Shown: positions 23,658-34,800 of the stretch, piece after piece
Layout: each line of letters starts with the position of its first letter
Numbering within the stretch: the stretch's first letter is position 1
Assembly (NCBI RefSeq): GCF_031755915.1
Contig: NC_083384.1
Coordinates: forward strand, 25,313,001-25,377,000
Direction: 5' to 3'
DNA: 64,000 bases
DNA from: Ziziphus jujuba
Taxonomy: Eukaryota; Streptophyta; Magnoliopsida; Rosales; Rhamnaceae
Notes under the pieces: generated by a model
Database searches by the model: none
The model's input: only the letters and a program-made list of their open reading frames with translations
Told to the model about the DNA's origin: nothing
Made by a program: the position numbers and the translations under genes

Positions 23658-25976
23658 TCAAGTCATTGTTGCAGTAGGTGGTGGTGGTGGCGGCGACTGG
23701 CTGGGACGTGAAGGATGCTGACTCCCATCCAAGAATGCAGAAAGTCTGGCAATGAGTTCTGCCTGTTGATCCACAACTTGTGCAAGTCTTTTTACCTCAA
23801 CCTTGTAATCTTCAAACTCTGTAGCCAACTGAGGAGTAGGTTGGTTAAGCAACCTGCTATAGCTCTTTCTTGGAGCTGGTCCAACACCAGAAATGAATCC
23901 AGCATTTCTACCTAGGACTTGTGCACGAATGTCAGCTTCTGTCAAAAAAACCGGTGCACCAGTATCATCAGGAGAAGCATCATCTTGTGTCTGCTGCGTT
24001 TGTGCTTCTTGTAGCCGAACCATCTCATTCTAACAACATGAAAGGTATAAAAATGTCATTATAAGATATTACAAGTATGTCAAACCAGTTAAGGAGTGAT
24101 AAGTAAAACTTACATATCTTGATTCAGCTATAATATTATTCCATCCTTTTTTTTGTGTCCAGTGTGTTCTCTTGAAAAACTCAATCTCACCAATTGGTTC
24201 ATTTGGAGATGACTACAAAATAACAAACAAAGGTAACAACAAATCAACAGAATCACATAGAACTATAGCTACAAGGTAGTAGAAATCCAATATTAACAAA
24301 GTTGAAGCATAAAAGGTTTGTCGGAATAACAAAGGTAGTAATAGTAAATGTCCTTTTTAGCTGATACTGTTGACATTTTTGCCTTTTTATCATGGCAATG
24401 AAACTAAATAGTCATTAAAGCCATGGAATTCTAAGCTCAAACCCAATTCTGCTATAGATACATGACATATATTATAAACTGTCAAAGGACCAAAACTAGT
24501 AAAAATCCATTAGCATCCAATGACAACCAAATTTCAATAGACATAAGATGCATGAGCAAGAGATTTATCCTTAAAATTGCTAAGTAAACACTAAGATATC
24601 AAAGATATTAATGCAATTGGAAATTTCACTTATCAAGCACTTTATGAACCGAGTATTTACCATAATATGGAAAAATAATAAAGAAAACATAATCCATTCT
24701 CAAATATAACTAAAGTAATTGTTAAAGAATGTCAAACCAGTGCTGCCCTTGTTGCAATAAACGATCTTGATCCAGCATGATGATTATATAGCCTTTTAGC
24801 CCTATTACATTGCCCTGCTTTAGAACGTTTCTGTATATATAAAATAAATGGTTTAGAATATGATAAAATATACACATGAATTTAAAAAAAAGTTTGAAAC
24901 AGTTTAAATAGTTCTAACTCACCAAAAATTCTGGACTCTCAAAATGAGCACACAACCACTCCCAATCTTCTTGACATCGTATTCTTTTTGGTCTAAATTG
25001 CAATGGGTCTTTGCCTTGCATCTTACACAGCTTGAAATGATTGTTGCAATAACTCCTATTGTTTTTGTACCTATCACGACAATGCCTCTCAACAATCTCT
25101 ATCCATTGAGGATCATTCAGATCAATGTCAAACCGATCCTTATACACAAAAGGAAAATAAAACCTTGTTAGTTATTATAATACTGATATGGTATATTAAT
25201 GATATGAGTCTAAGTTTTACTCACAGCAATATGTTTGTAGACAATTTTCCTTTCATCATCAGAAGCATATTTCCATCCCTTCAATCTTGGTGAAACAAAG
25301 TTACACACAGCAATCCCAATCTGATTGGCAAAGGGAGAACAATGGTCACCATATGCATGCATATCCCTATCACTTACTTGGACGCGAAGTTTAGTATTGG
25401 ATGCCATTGTTTTAAGAATTTCCAATCCTCGCGTAATGCCACGTGTATTTTTCTTCATTAAACCTACAAAGTGAAATAATGTTAATTAATAATACTATGT
25501 AATATAGATTCTCAATTTACATAACATATATGATAGATTACCAACATACCAGTGGATACAGGTGTATCTTCAATACTCTCATCTACAGGATCTATAGGAG
25601 AATGACCTCTAGACGATGTAATGTTTGGAATTGGTGTTTCCACATACTCTGGACCACTCGGTATTGATGTCTCACTAGGCGTTGGTGTTGTGGAACGATC
25701 TGGTGTTTGCATAGGTTGTCGACCTCTAGGAGATGGTGTCTCCATAGGCGATGTAGTCCTTCTAGATGATGCTGTCATCCTAGGAGACCTCCTAGGAGCC
25801 AAATTCTCTCTTTGTGATGGTGTCCTCCTATGGACCAAAGTCTCTCTTTCTCCTGGGGTCGTCCTAGGAGACCTCCTAGGGACCGAAGTCTCTCTTTGTG
25901 CTGGGGTAGTCCTAGGAGACCTCCTAGGAACCAAAGTCTCTCTTCCTGGTACATATCTTGATCTCTTATGTGGCAT
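23658..25976 (-). CDS. CACTA second transposase protein (Transposase_24, Ptta/En/Spm type), intact
   Basis: Six exons fit GT-AG introns and one frame: 25976-25550, 25463-25225, 25138-24923, 24830-24738, 24212-24114 and 24029-23658. They total 1,446 nt, 481 codons plus stop, with no nonsense codon. Exon 1 encodes a basic Ser/Pro/Arg-rich region of repeated RRSPRTTP-type units. Exons 2-5 hold the conserved Transposase_24-like domain (VSPRLKGWKYASDDERK, DRFDIDLNDPQW, CNRAKRLYNHHAGSRSF, IGEIEFFKRTHW). The last exon has a coiled-coil-like stretch (EDYKVEVKRLAQVVDQQAELIARLSAFL) and a poly-Pro end. By analogy with En/Spm TnpA/TNP1, it would bind the subterminal repeats and regulate transposition in the nucleus. 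That function is inferred from family and position. Confidence 0.88.
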
Positions 25977-26974
25977 ATTTAAAGGAATATTTTGGCAATA
26001 TTTGTTTCCCCTATATTACCATCCTGCAAACATAAAAAATAATATCAATACTATATCTAAGGGATTGATATTGTCAATAATCTTAATCATTCAATCCTTT
26101 TGTTATACGTATATATATATACATACATGTATATATGCATAAATGAAGCAATCATCACTGATCTTGTGGAAATGTTATAGTCCCTTCTTATTCTATCTCT
26201 CAAACCCACATATTTATATATGTACATACATCTATATAGATGGAGGATGCCATCAGTATTCCAATCTCCACAAATTATGCACCATGCCTACACAAGGTGA
26301 TCATAAATAATATTTAGACAATTAGTTATATATATTCAACAGGAGTTATTCTAATTTGATTTCTCCATTCAATTCCCAATATGCAATAATATTATATATT
26401 GATATTCAATTACATTTTGCTATGTTATGGGTGTTTATTGTTAGACAAGTTACAGAGTCCATTATTCAACATTCAACAATTTAGAAGTTCTTAAAAGTCC
26501 CAATCCAAAAAAACCAAAATGTAGTAAAAATCTAGAAACTGTCTTATTTGTTTATAGGTTGGAAAACCATATTTACTTCTTTACCTCAAGTTTTTTTCCC
26601 ATTTTCGGTTACCTTTTTTTTCTTTCTTTTTTCTTTTCTTTTCCTTTTTTTACATTTTGATTCAGTATCTCTCAAAAATAAAAAATCTCAAGCAATCAAA
26701 TTACGATGCTTGTGTTTTTTTCAAAAGCAACAAAGCAGTTCAAGAAAATTCCAATCCATGAAAACTCATTACATTATGTTAAGAACATAGGAAAAAAGAT
26801 AAAAATGCAATTATGTATCAACATGTGGGAAAATTTTCTAGAACTTTATTGTTTGAAAATATCAACCACATTGCCAAAAACCAATAACATATAGGGCCAG
26901 AGACTCCTCTCACTCAATATACTTATCTCTCACAAAACACCACAACAAACATAGAGGGAAAAAAAGAAGAAGTT

Positions 26975-27340
26975 ATAGATGTCTCTTACCAAGAATAGAT
27001 TTGCTTCCTCTCATGTCCCTAATAAATCCTTCAATCCTTCCTTTATCAGCTCATTAAATCCAGTTGACTCTTTGTCATACGTAACAAAGAACTAACCCAT
27101 CTTTCACCTACGTTTCATGGAATGAGCAACTTAAGGAAAAATGAAGAAACATAGAAAAGAAAAAGCACATAGAGAAAATGGGAGAGGAAACACACCTGAG
27201 ATGGAGCTTAAGAGAGATGCCAATCCAAGCAGTCAGAAGCAACGAATGGTCAGAGAGGTGAGGCAATCCAAAGGGGGTAGCACAACTCTTGGAGAGAGTT
27301 TTAGAAAGGAAATAGGGCCGGTGCAATTTTATCATCTAAA
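26975..27340 (-). other. leader-exon-like segment upstream of the Transposase_24 gene
   Basis: The minus strand has ATTCTTG|GTAAGAGACAT at about 26980-26997, matching the 21135-21146 donor. The adjacent plus-strand sequence CAGCTCATTAAATCCAGTTG resembles 21210-21230. Together with its position about 1 kb upstream of the coding start, this suggests a non-coding first exon followed by an intron (about 26980-25977). Confidence 0.45.
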
Positions 27341-27714
27341 GGGTTTTATGGGGATCATCTATCCAAAAATGGTTCTATCGGGATTGTAACCAAAAATACA
27401 AAAAATAAATAAAATCTGTTTTTTTTTAAGTAAATATTTCTTTACAAAATGCAGCTTCATTGTGGATTATTTTATTAATATTATTATTAACACCGTTTGT
27501 ATCTATTTACTAGCCACTGACATGGTGGCTCAAACCATTAACTTACCAATTTCATGTTTCTTTTTCTTACATTTAGTCAAGGTTCTCACTTCCCGCCAAA
27601 ATGGAAAAGCATGTGGATGGTTTCCCGCCCTTGCATTTACTCACCAAACATAGTTGGCCGCTGACGGCATTAAACCAAACCTATTATAAACTTTTTTTTT
27701 ATATTTTATTATTT

Positions 27715-28166
27715 TAAATTCTATTTAGTGACCAATATTTTCGTCACAAATATAACATTTGACTACCCAAAATAATTTGGTCGTGGAATGCCTTATGCTA
27801 ACATTATTTGCTATTTTTTCTTAAAAAAAAAATTTTAAGTTATATTATTAGTGATTAATATATTGGTCCTTTATAAATACTTTTAGTGACCAACAGTGGT
27901 TGGTCATTGAAACTTCATGTTCCCGCCAAAAAAAAAGGTGGGAAAGCTTCCCGCCCTGCCTTTTTAACTACCAAATAGTTTTTGGTCAGTGCAAATTTAT
28001 ATTTGTGACCAAATATTTGGTCACCATAACAGGTCAACCAAAATTCTACACATTTCTCTTACTATCATTTCTGCGACTAAATATCGGTTGTTGTTTTATT
28101 CATTCAGTGACCATTACTTTTTCGTCACTGACAGCATAGTCGCTAATTCCCATTTTTTTTGTAGTG
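27715..28166 (-). repeat. CACTA right terminus and subterminal repeats
   Basis: Many GTGACC / GGTCAC motifs (27727, 27778, 27886, 28005, 28108) lead up to the terminal GTAGTG at 28161-28166. The pair at 28005-28024 forms a perfect 20-bp palindrome. Confidence 0.85.
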
Positions 28167-28169
28167 TAT

Positions 28170-28542
28170 TTCATCTAGATTTTGAAATATCATATTTACA
28201 AATTTGCAGGTTAGAAGATTCAACTTCTCAATTAATAAAAGCTTGGCATAGAAAATATTGGCCGGCATATGTACAATTTGGCCGGAATTGGCAATCTTTG
28301 GACGCTAACAGTTCTGTCATCCATCCCTTTATGTTTCTTTACTATTTTTCTTCCGAGAGATCTTTGCTTTCTTATTTGCTTACATCGTTGAAAGCTAGCT
28401 TTTTTATATTTTATTATTTTGATAAAGATCGTTGAAAGCTAGCTAGTTAAATAAAGTTGGGAAGTATTTGACACTTCGAAAAGAGAATTCTGAGAAAAGA
28501 AAGTGTGAAAAGATTATTGGGATAATTACTGTTAACACCTTT
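28170..28542. other. unique spacer between CACTA and copia elements
   Basis: No gene recognised. A TTTGCAG splice-acceptor-like site lies near 28208, followed by a short open stretch with no identifiable product. Confidence 0.5.
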
Positions 28543-28547
28543 ATATT

Positions 28548-28706
28548 TGTTGAAAATGTGGTAATCTTGCCACCTTGTGCAAATCAAAATCCATCAAAGT
28601 TTGCACCCTCTTTCTTTGTTTATAAGAAATATTTTGTTGAATGACCTAATGCAATATTTATGTATATATTTTATGTTCCTTTTAATGTCTTTTAAATGCT
28701 TTATAA

Positions 28707-28737
<31 letters not shown>

Positions 28738-28971
28738 GTTGTACTGTCTAGTTTGTGTTTCTTACTTTAGCATCTTCTCTTCTTCTTCATCTTCTTCTTC
28801 TTTCTTCCAAACAAAATCCCTAGCAAACCTCAATATTACCATACCAAAAACAAACACAAAAATCACTTAAATACCAAACTAAAAACCGGATTAAAAATTG
28901 TGCACAAAACTAACACCTTGTGTAAAACACTCTTGGCCAAGTTAACCCAAAAATCACACCAAACTCCAACA
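28548..28971 (+). repeat. copia 5' LTR
   Basis: 424 bp, TG...CA ends, with a run of about 20 A near 28706 and a (CTT)n-like tract near 28775. It matches the 3' LTR along its whole length. Confidence 0.95.
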
Positions 28972-28989
28972 TAGTATCAGAGCTTTGTT
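28972..28989 (+). other. copia primer-binding site
   Basis: TAGTATCAGAGCTTTG directly after the LTR. It matches the initiator Met-tRNA type TGGTATCAGAGC with one mismatch. Confidence 0.85.
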
Positions 28990-29156
28990 TAAACCATTGA
29001 GGGACCTTGTGAGCTTTCTTTCTAGCCTATTTTCTTGTGAGAGAACCCCCATTTCATTCCTTTCATTTTTTGTTTGAAGTGGTACAAAAATCTAGCTTGA
29101 AAACTCACCAAAAATCCAACCCAAGAGTTATTTTCTTCAATTTTTGGTTTTGAGTC

Positions 29157-30015
29157 ATGGCTTCTCAAAGTTTTGCACCACCCACTCCACCAAAATTTGA
29201 AGGCCAAAATTACTCCATTTGGAGCATAAAGATGAAAGCCTACCTACAAGCCTTTGGACTTTGGGATGGGATGGAAGAAGGTTATGAAGTTGAGGAGTTG
29301 AAAGCAAATGCCACACAAGCACAAAGATTTGCCCATGAGACTGAGATAGCCAAAGGATTCAAGGCCTTAGCAGTCCTTATTCTTCGGTAAGTGACCCCAT
29401 CTTCACTTGAATCATGTCTTATATAAGTGCTAAAGAAGTTTGGTTAAAGTTGCAAGAAGAATTTCAAGGAAATAACTTGACAAATGCAAGTTTTGAACTT
29501 AAGAAGAGAGCTTGAAACATTTATAATGAAAGAAAATGAGGTGGTTAAGAACTTCACCGATAGACTACTAAAGGTTTTGAACCAAATTAGAGTCCTTGGA
29601 GAGCCATTGACTGACCAAAGGGTTGTAGAGAAGGTATTATTGAGCTTATCCGAAAAGTTTGAAGCTAAGATTTCTTCCTTTGAGGAATCAAGGAATCTTA
29701 GTGAGATTACTTTGAGGGAGCTTATCAATGCTCTCCAAGCAACCGAAGAAAGAAGAGTGATAAGAAAGGAGGAGTCTTTGGAAAGTGCTTTTATACCTAG
29801 TCAAAGCAAAAAGAAGAACAAAAAGAACAAGAACAAGAACAAAGGAGAAACCGGTTATGGAGGTTTCAGCAACAACAACAATGCAAGGCAACAACAAGGA
29901 GGACAACAACAAAATCATGGGGGTTATCCATCATGCCCCCATTGCAAGAAGCAAGGACATGCACCAAACAAGTGCTTTTGGAGACCGAACTTGTGACAAA
30001 TGTGGGCAAAGAGGA
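29157..30015 (+). pseudogene. copia gag
   Basis: ATG at 29157 opens a UBN2/copia gag N-terminus (PPKFEGQNYSIWSIKMKAYL, LWDGMEEGYEV). A stop at 29388-29390 and a frame change break it. It resumes at 29484 (LRRELETFIMKENEVVKNFTDRLL in part, SLSEKFEAKISS). A Lys/Asn-rich and Gln/Gly-rich linker precedes a CCHC knuckle CPHCKKQGHAPNKC at about 29935, then a frameshift leads to a second knuckle CDKCGQRGHVSKVC near 29996. Capsid and RNA-binding role by family. Non-functional here. Confidence 0.9.
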
Positions 30016-33000
30016 CATGTTAGCAAAGTATGTAAGCAAGGAAGACAACAAGCAAATGTTGGTTGGTTGGTAGATAGTGGTTGCTCACGCCACATGACTT
30101 TTGAAGAATCCAATTTTATGGAGCTTGACCGATCCTACTAGACAGTGGTGAAAATTGGAAATGGAAGCTTCATGGATGTAGAAAGAAAAGGATACATCTC
30201 ATTGAACACCCATAAAGGTAACAAAATAATCCAAAATGTTCTATATGTGCCTTCATTATGTGAAAACTTGTTGAGTGTTGCACAATTGGTTGAAAAGGGA
30301 TATATTTTGAACTTTGGCTATGATGGTTGTATGATTTCTGATGCTTGTGGAAATGAGGTGTTTAAAGTCACGTTAAAAGATAAAAGCTAGAGGTTAAATT
30401 TACTAGATAGTGAACAAGCTTTGAGAAGCAGAGTTGAGTCCATTTCTCAACTTTGGCATACAAGGTTTGGTCACTCTAGTTATGGTGCAATGAAGAATAC
30501 AAATGTGTTGGTGAATGATATGCCTTTGATTGATGATGTTAAAAATGTGTGTGAAGTTTGTCAACTTGGAAAGTCCACTAGGTTGCCATTTCCTAAAAAT
30601 GGTGCATGGAGAGCCAAGGAGAAGTTATAACTTATTCATTCAGATGTGTGTGGTCCCATGAGTGTGTCTTCTTTGAATGGTTGTAGATACTTTCTTACCT
30701 TCATTGATGATTATTCTAGGATGTGTTGGGTATATTTTCTCATACACAGATAACAAGTTCTTGAAAAGTTTATGGAATTTAAGAAAATTGTTGAAAATCA
30801 AAGTAGGTCCATTTTGAAATGCTTGATAACCGACAATTGTGGTGAATACACTAGCCTAGCTCTTAAAGATTTTATAAAGAAAGTGGTATAATTCATCAAT
30901 TTACCACACCATACACACCACAACAAAATGGTGTGTGTGAGAGGAATAATAGGACATTGAGGGAGATTGCTAAATGTATGATACATGAAAAGAACATGCC
31001 AAAGAAATTTTAGGCCGCGGCTATCTATACTAGTACCTACATTCAAAACCGATGCTTCACCAATTCTATTGAAGGCAAGACACCTTTTGAGTTGTGGTTT
31101 GGAGAGAAACCATCTTTGGAGAATGTTAAAGTGTTTGGTAGTGTGTGCTTTCTCCATGTTCACTCACACATGAGGGATAAGTTTGACAAGAAAGCAAATG
31201 TTGGTGTCTTGGTGGGATATAGTGAGATTACCAAAGGTTTTAGGGTCTATAACCTAGAGACCAAAAAGCTTGTGGTAACTAGAGATGTGAAGATTGATGA
31301 GAATGCAAAATGAGATTGGAGTAAGGAGGAGCTATTTGTGAATGAGGATGAACCAAAGTTTGAAGAAGAAAATGAAGAAATAAATGTTGAAAACAACAAC
31401 AATGAAGATGATAATGATGAAGACAATGAGGAGGATGATTATCTATTCCAAGAAAATATTGGAGTCGATTTGGAGATTGGTGATGGTGTTAGAGGGGAGA
31501 GATCTTTGTCCGAGATTTATGAAAGGTGTAACATTGCACTTAGTGACCCTACATGTGTGCAAGAAGCTTTAATGAAGAAAAAGTGGAAAGAAGCAATGGA
31601 TATAAAAATGGAGATGATTGAGAAGAATGAGACTTAGTCCTTGGTCACTAAACCAAAATACAAGAAAGCAATTAGTGTCAAATTAATCTTTAGAACCGAA
31701 TACAATCCGGATGGCACCATTTGCAAACACAAGGCAAGGTCGGTCTTCAAGGGTTATGCACAACAAGCCAGAGTTGACTATGGGGAGACGTTTGCACCCA
31801 TAGCAAAGATGGAAACCATTATACTCATCCTTGCTATTTCAGCTACCAAGCAATGGAGTGTATTTTACTTGGATGTAAAATCAGCATTCTTGAACGGTGT
31901 TTTGCAAAAAGAAGTTTATGTAAAGCAACCCGAGGGCTATGTGATTCAAGGACAAGAAGATAAGATTTATATTACCTTCACAAAGCTTTATACGGTCTTA
32001 AGCAAACACCTAGGGCTTGGTATGCAAGGATTGATGGCTACTTCCTTGGACATGGCTTTAGGATGAGCCAAAATGAACCCGCCTTGTATGTGAGAATTAA
32101 TGGAAGCATGGTAGTGGTTTCTTTGTATGTGGATGACTTATTGGTCACTGATGAGGACCTAAGGAATGTGGATAAGCTAAGGCATGAACTTGAGGAGGAG
32201 TTTGAGATGTCTAGCTTGGGTCTTATGAATTACTTCCTTGGTGTGGAAGTAATATAATGCTAAAGAGGAATATTGATATCACAAGAAAAGTACATCAAGG
32301 ATCTCTTGAAGAATGCAATCCAATGAGCACTCCAATGATCCAAGGAGAGAAGTACCAAAAGGAGGATAGCACACCAAATGTAAATCCTACTCTTTATTGA
32401 TCCTTAATTGTTAGTTTGCTTTATGTGTGCTCATCTAGGCTAGATATTATCTATGCCATGTGTGTGCTTTCAAGATACATTCAAGCACCCACTTAAACTC
32501 ATCTTAGAGATGTCAAAAAAGTTCTTAGGTATCTTAAAGGTACTAATGATTATGGAGTTTGGTATGAAGCAAAGGATGAGTTGAAGCTTGTTAGCTATTC
32601 GGATAGTGATTGGCCGGGCTGCATTGATGATATGAGGAGTACTTCGGGCTACTTATTTTCACTTGGAAATGGTCTTTTCTCATGGCATGCAAAGAAGTAA
32701 AGCACAATTGCTCAAAGTACCGCGGAAGCCGAATACATTGCTTGCTCAACTTGTGCAAACCAATGTATATGGTTAAGGAAGTTGATGGGAGATCTTGGTC
32801 ATACTCAAGAAGGTTCATCCATCATCAAATGTGACAATACTTCAGTAATTTCAATAGCCAAGAACCCAGTACAACATGAAAGAACAAAACATATTCCGCT
32901 GAAATATCATTCCTTGAGGGAGTTTGAAGATCTTGGAGAAGTCTACTTGGAGTATGTGAACTCGGAGGAGAACCTTGCGGAGGTGTTCACAAAGCCACTT

Positions 33001-33072
33001 GGAAAGACCAGATTTGAGGTATTAAGGACTCTCCTTAATGTCTCTAGCAAGATTACCAAGGAGGAGTGTTGA
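30016..33072 (+). pseudogene. copia pol (protease, integrase, RT, RNase H)
   Basis: Protease active site WLVDSGCSRHMT (about 30070). A TAG at 30139 interrupts the frame. GAG pre-integrase motif LWHTRFGHSSYGAMK with CEVCQLGK (30450-30575). Integrase core [30 protein letters not shown]; the Glu region (PQQNGVCERNNRT) is readable only in another frame near 30915. An acidic linker lies at 31338-31500. RT: KARSVFKGYAQQ, DYGETFAPIAKM, YLDVKSAFLNG, then a frameshift at about 32000-32060, with the YVDDLL catalytic motif intact at about 32127. RNase H: YSDSDWPGC, STAEAEYIA, RTKHIPLKYH, to the stop at 33070. At least six lesions make it inactive. Confidence 0.92.
33058..33066 (+). other. copia polypurine tract
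   Basis: AAGGAGGAG directly before the 3' LTR, the usual plus-strand priming site. Confidence 0.85.
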
Positions 33073-33481
33073 AAAGGTGGTAATCTTGCCACCTTGTGCA
33101 AATCAAAATCCACCAAAGTTTGCACCCTCTTTCTTTGTTTATAAAAAACATTTTGTTGAATGAACCTAATGCAATATTTATGTCTATGTTTTACATTCCT
33201 TTTAATGTCTTTTGAATGCCTAAAAAAAAAAAAGAAAAAAAGAAAGAAATTGTGCTGTCTAGTTTGTGTGTCTTCCTTTAGCATCTTCTCTTCTTCTTCA
33301 TCTTCTTATTTTTCCTTCCAAACAAAAACCCTAACAAACCTCAATATCATCATACCAAAAACAAACACAAAAATCACCTAAATACCAAACTTAAAATCGG
33401 ATTAAAGGTGTGCACAAGACTCATACCTTGTGTACAACACTCTTGGCCAAATGAATCCAAAAACCACACCAAACTTCAACA
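33067..33481 (+). repeat. copia 3' LTR
   Basis: 415 bp, starts TGTTGAAAAGG and ends CTTCAACA. It is followed by ATATT. Confidence 0.95.
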
Positions 33482-33486
33482 ATATT

Positions 33487-33900
33487 TTGGTTGAGTCTCA
33501 ATTTTTGTGTTAAAAATATATAAATATATTCTATCCACGTTATAAAAACTATTAACGAAATCTACAATTTTAATCATATTTTTTATTTTCTAAAAATATT
33601 TATTAATAAAATATCATAAATACTTTTACATACTTAAATAAAATAAAAATTAAATTATTTTATTTGTTTTGTTCTTTTTCCTTCGAACTATGGAATAGCC
33701 CGATTAGAGAAAATTCCATAAGAATTTCTATAAAATATCTCCCTTATAAAATTAACCTTTCTAAATATTCTCTGTACAGAAAACTCACATCAAAAATATA
33801 CATCTGCCTTATTCCTACCTATCTTATTATAAGTTTTCATAAATTTGTAAGATTTCAATAACAATAGCGTAGAAATACAAATATAAGTAATAACTAATAA
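33487..33900. other. spacer, no gene seen
   Basis: AT-rich sequence to the right of the copia element and left of the duplicated block. No coding or structural signal. Confidence 0.55.
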
Positions 33901-34439
33901 GCCTTAAATACCTTTATATGTATGGGGATCCCTTTCAGGGTTTAACTCCTAAAACCCATGATGATCCTAACTTTTTTCAAATTTTTACTCAGTACCAGAA
34001 ATATATACTTCTATAAACTTATGGCCGCTCACACCTTGCACTTGTTACAATCTCACATTTTTGTAACATTTTGTGAATATACAAAATACATAAATGCAAA
34101 TAGAAAGATGATAATGCTGATGAAGACGATGATGATGATCATAATAATAATAATAATAATAATAAGATATAAAGACAATTTGAATCCTAAACCTAAATTA
34201 TATAGTCTACTTTTTAACATCTAGGAAAGATATAGATACAAATTGTATTGCCAAAACTGATAAATAATTTTCAACAAAATAAATTACATTTAAAATGCAC
34301 ATAAAGAAACAATACTTTAAATTGAACAGTTGAAGTCTTAACGGTAACCCCAATAATATCACTACTATCCAAAACTAATGTAAATATATATATATATATA
34401 TATATATTCTACATAAATATAAATATATATACAATCTCT

Positions 34440-34800
34440 CAAAGGATTTGAATAACCTATCTGTAGGCTAATACACTTGTTTAAAAACTAATACCCTTGT
34501 TCGAAGGCTATGATGCCTATCCAAAAGCTAGTACTCTATTTCAAAGGCTGCATACCTGCTTAAGGGCTGAAATATCTACCCAAAGGCTAGTACTCCTGCT
34601 CGAAGGTTATAATATCTGCTCGAAAGCTGAAATACCTACTCGAAGGCTAATACTATTATCCAAAGGCTAGAATACTTGCTCAAAGGCTGAGGTATTGCCT
34701 GAACGCTAAAGTGCCTACTCAAACGCTAATACTCTTGCTTGAAGGCTACAATACCTATCCGAATGTTGCAATACCTGCCCAAAGACTAACCCAAATTCCC
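34440..34800 (+). repeat. 20-bp minisatellite, unit 1 copy
   Basis: About 17 degenerate units of the pattern CGAAGGCT + six bases + six bases (for example CGAAGGCTGAAATACCTACT). The same array is in unit 2. Confidence 0.8.

Larger units (their letters stand above)
13782..28166 (-). mobile_element. complete CACTA (En/Spm) DNA transposon, 14,385 bp
   Basis: The left end reads CACTACTAAAAAAATGCC. The right end read inward on the minus strand is CACTACAAAAAAAATGGG. The three bases outside each end are TAT (13779-13781 and 28167-28169), the 3-bp target duplication typical of CACTA elements. Both ends carry subterminal GTGACC/GGTCAC repeats. Two minus-strand genes lie inside: a second transposase gene (Transposase_24 type, 23658-25976) and a TNP2 transposase (16215-19990). 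Transcription therefore runs from the right end to the left end. The perfect target duplication indicates a single insertion that has not been rearranged. Confidence 0.95.
28548..33481 (+). mobile_element. full-length Ty1/copia retrotransposon, 4,934 bp, inactive
   Basis: LTRs begin TGTTGAAAA and end CAACA. The target-site duplication ATATT flanks both sides (28543-28547 and 33482-33486). PBS, gag, protease, integrase, reverse transcriptase, RNase H and PPT follow in copia order (integrase before RT). By eye the LTRs differ at roughly 8-9% of sites, so the insertion is old. Stops and frameshifts affect almost every domain. Confidence 0.96.
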
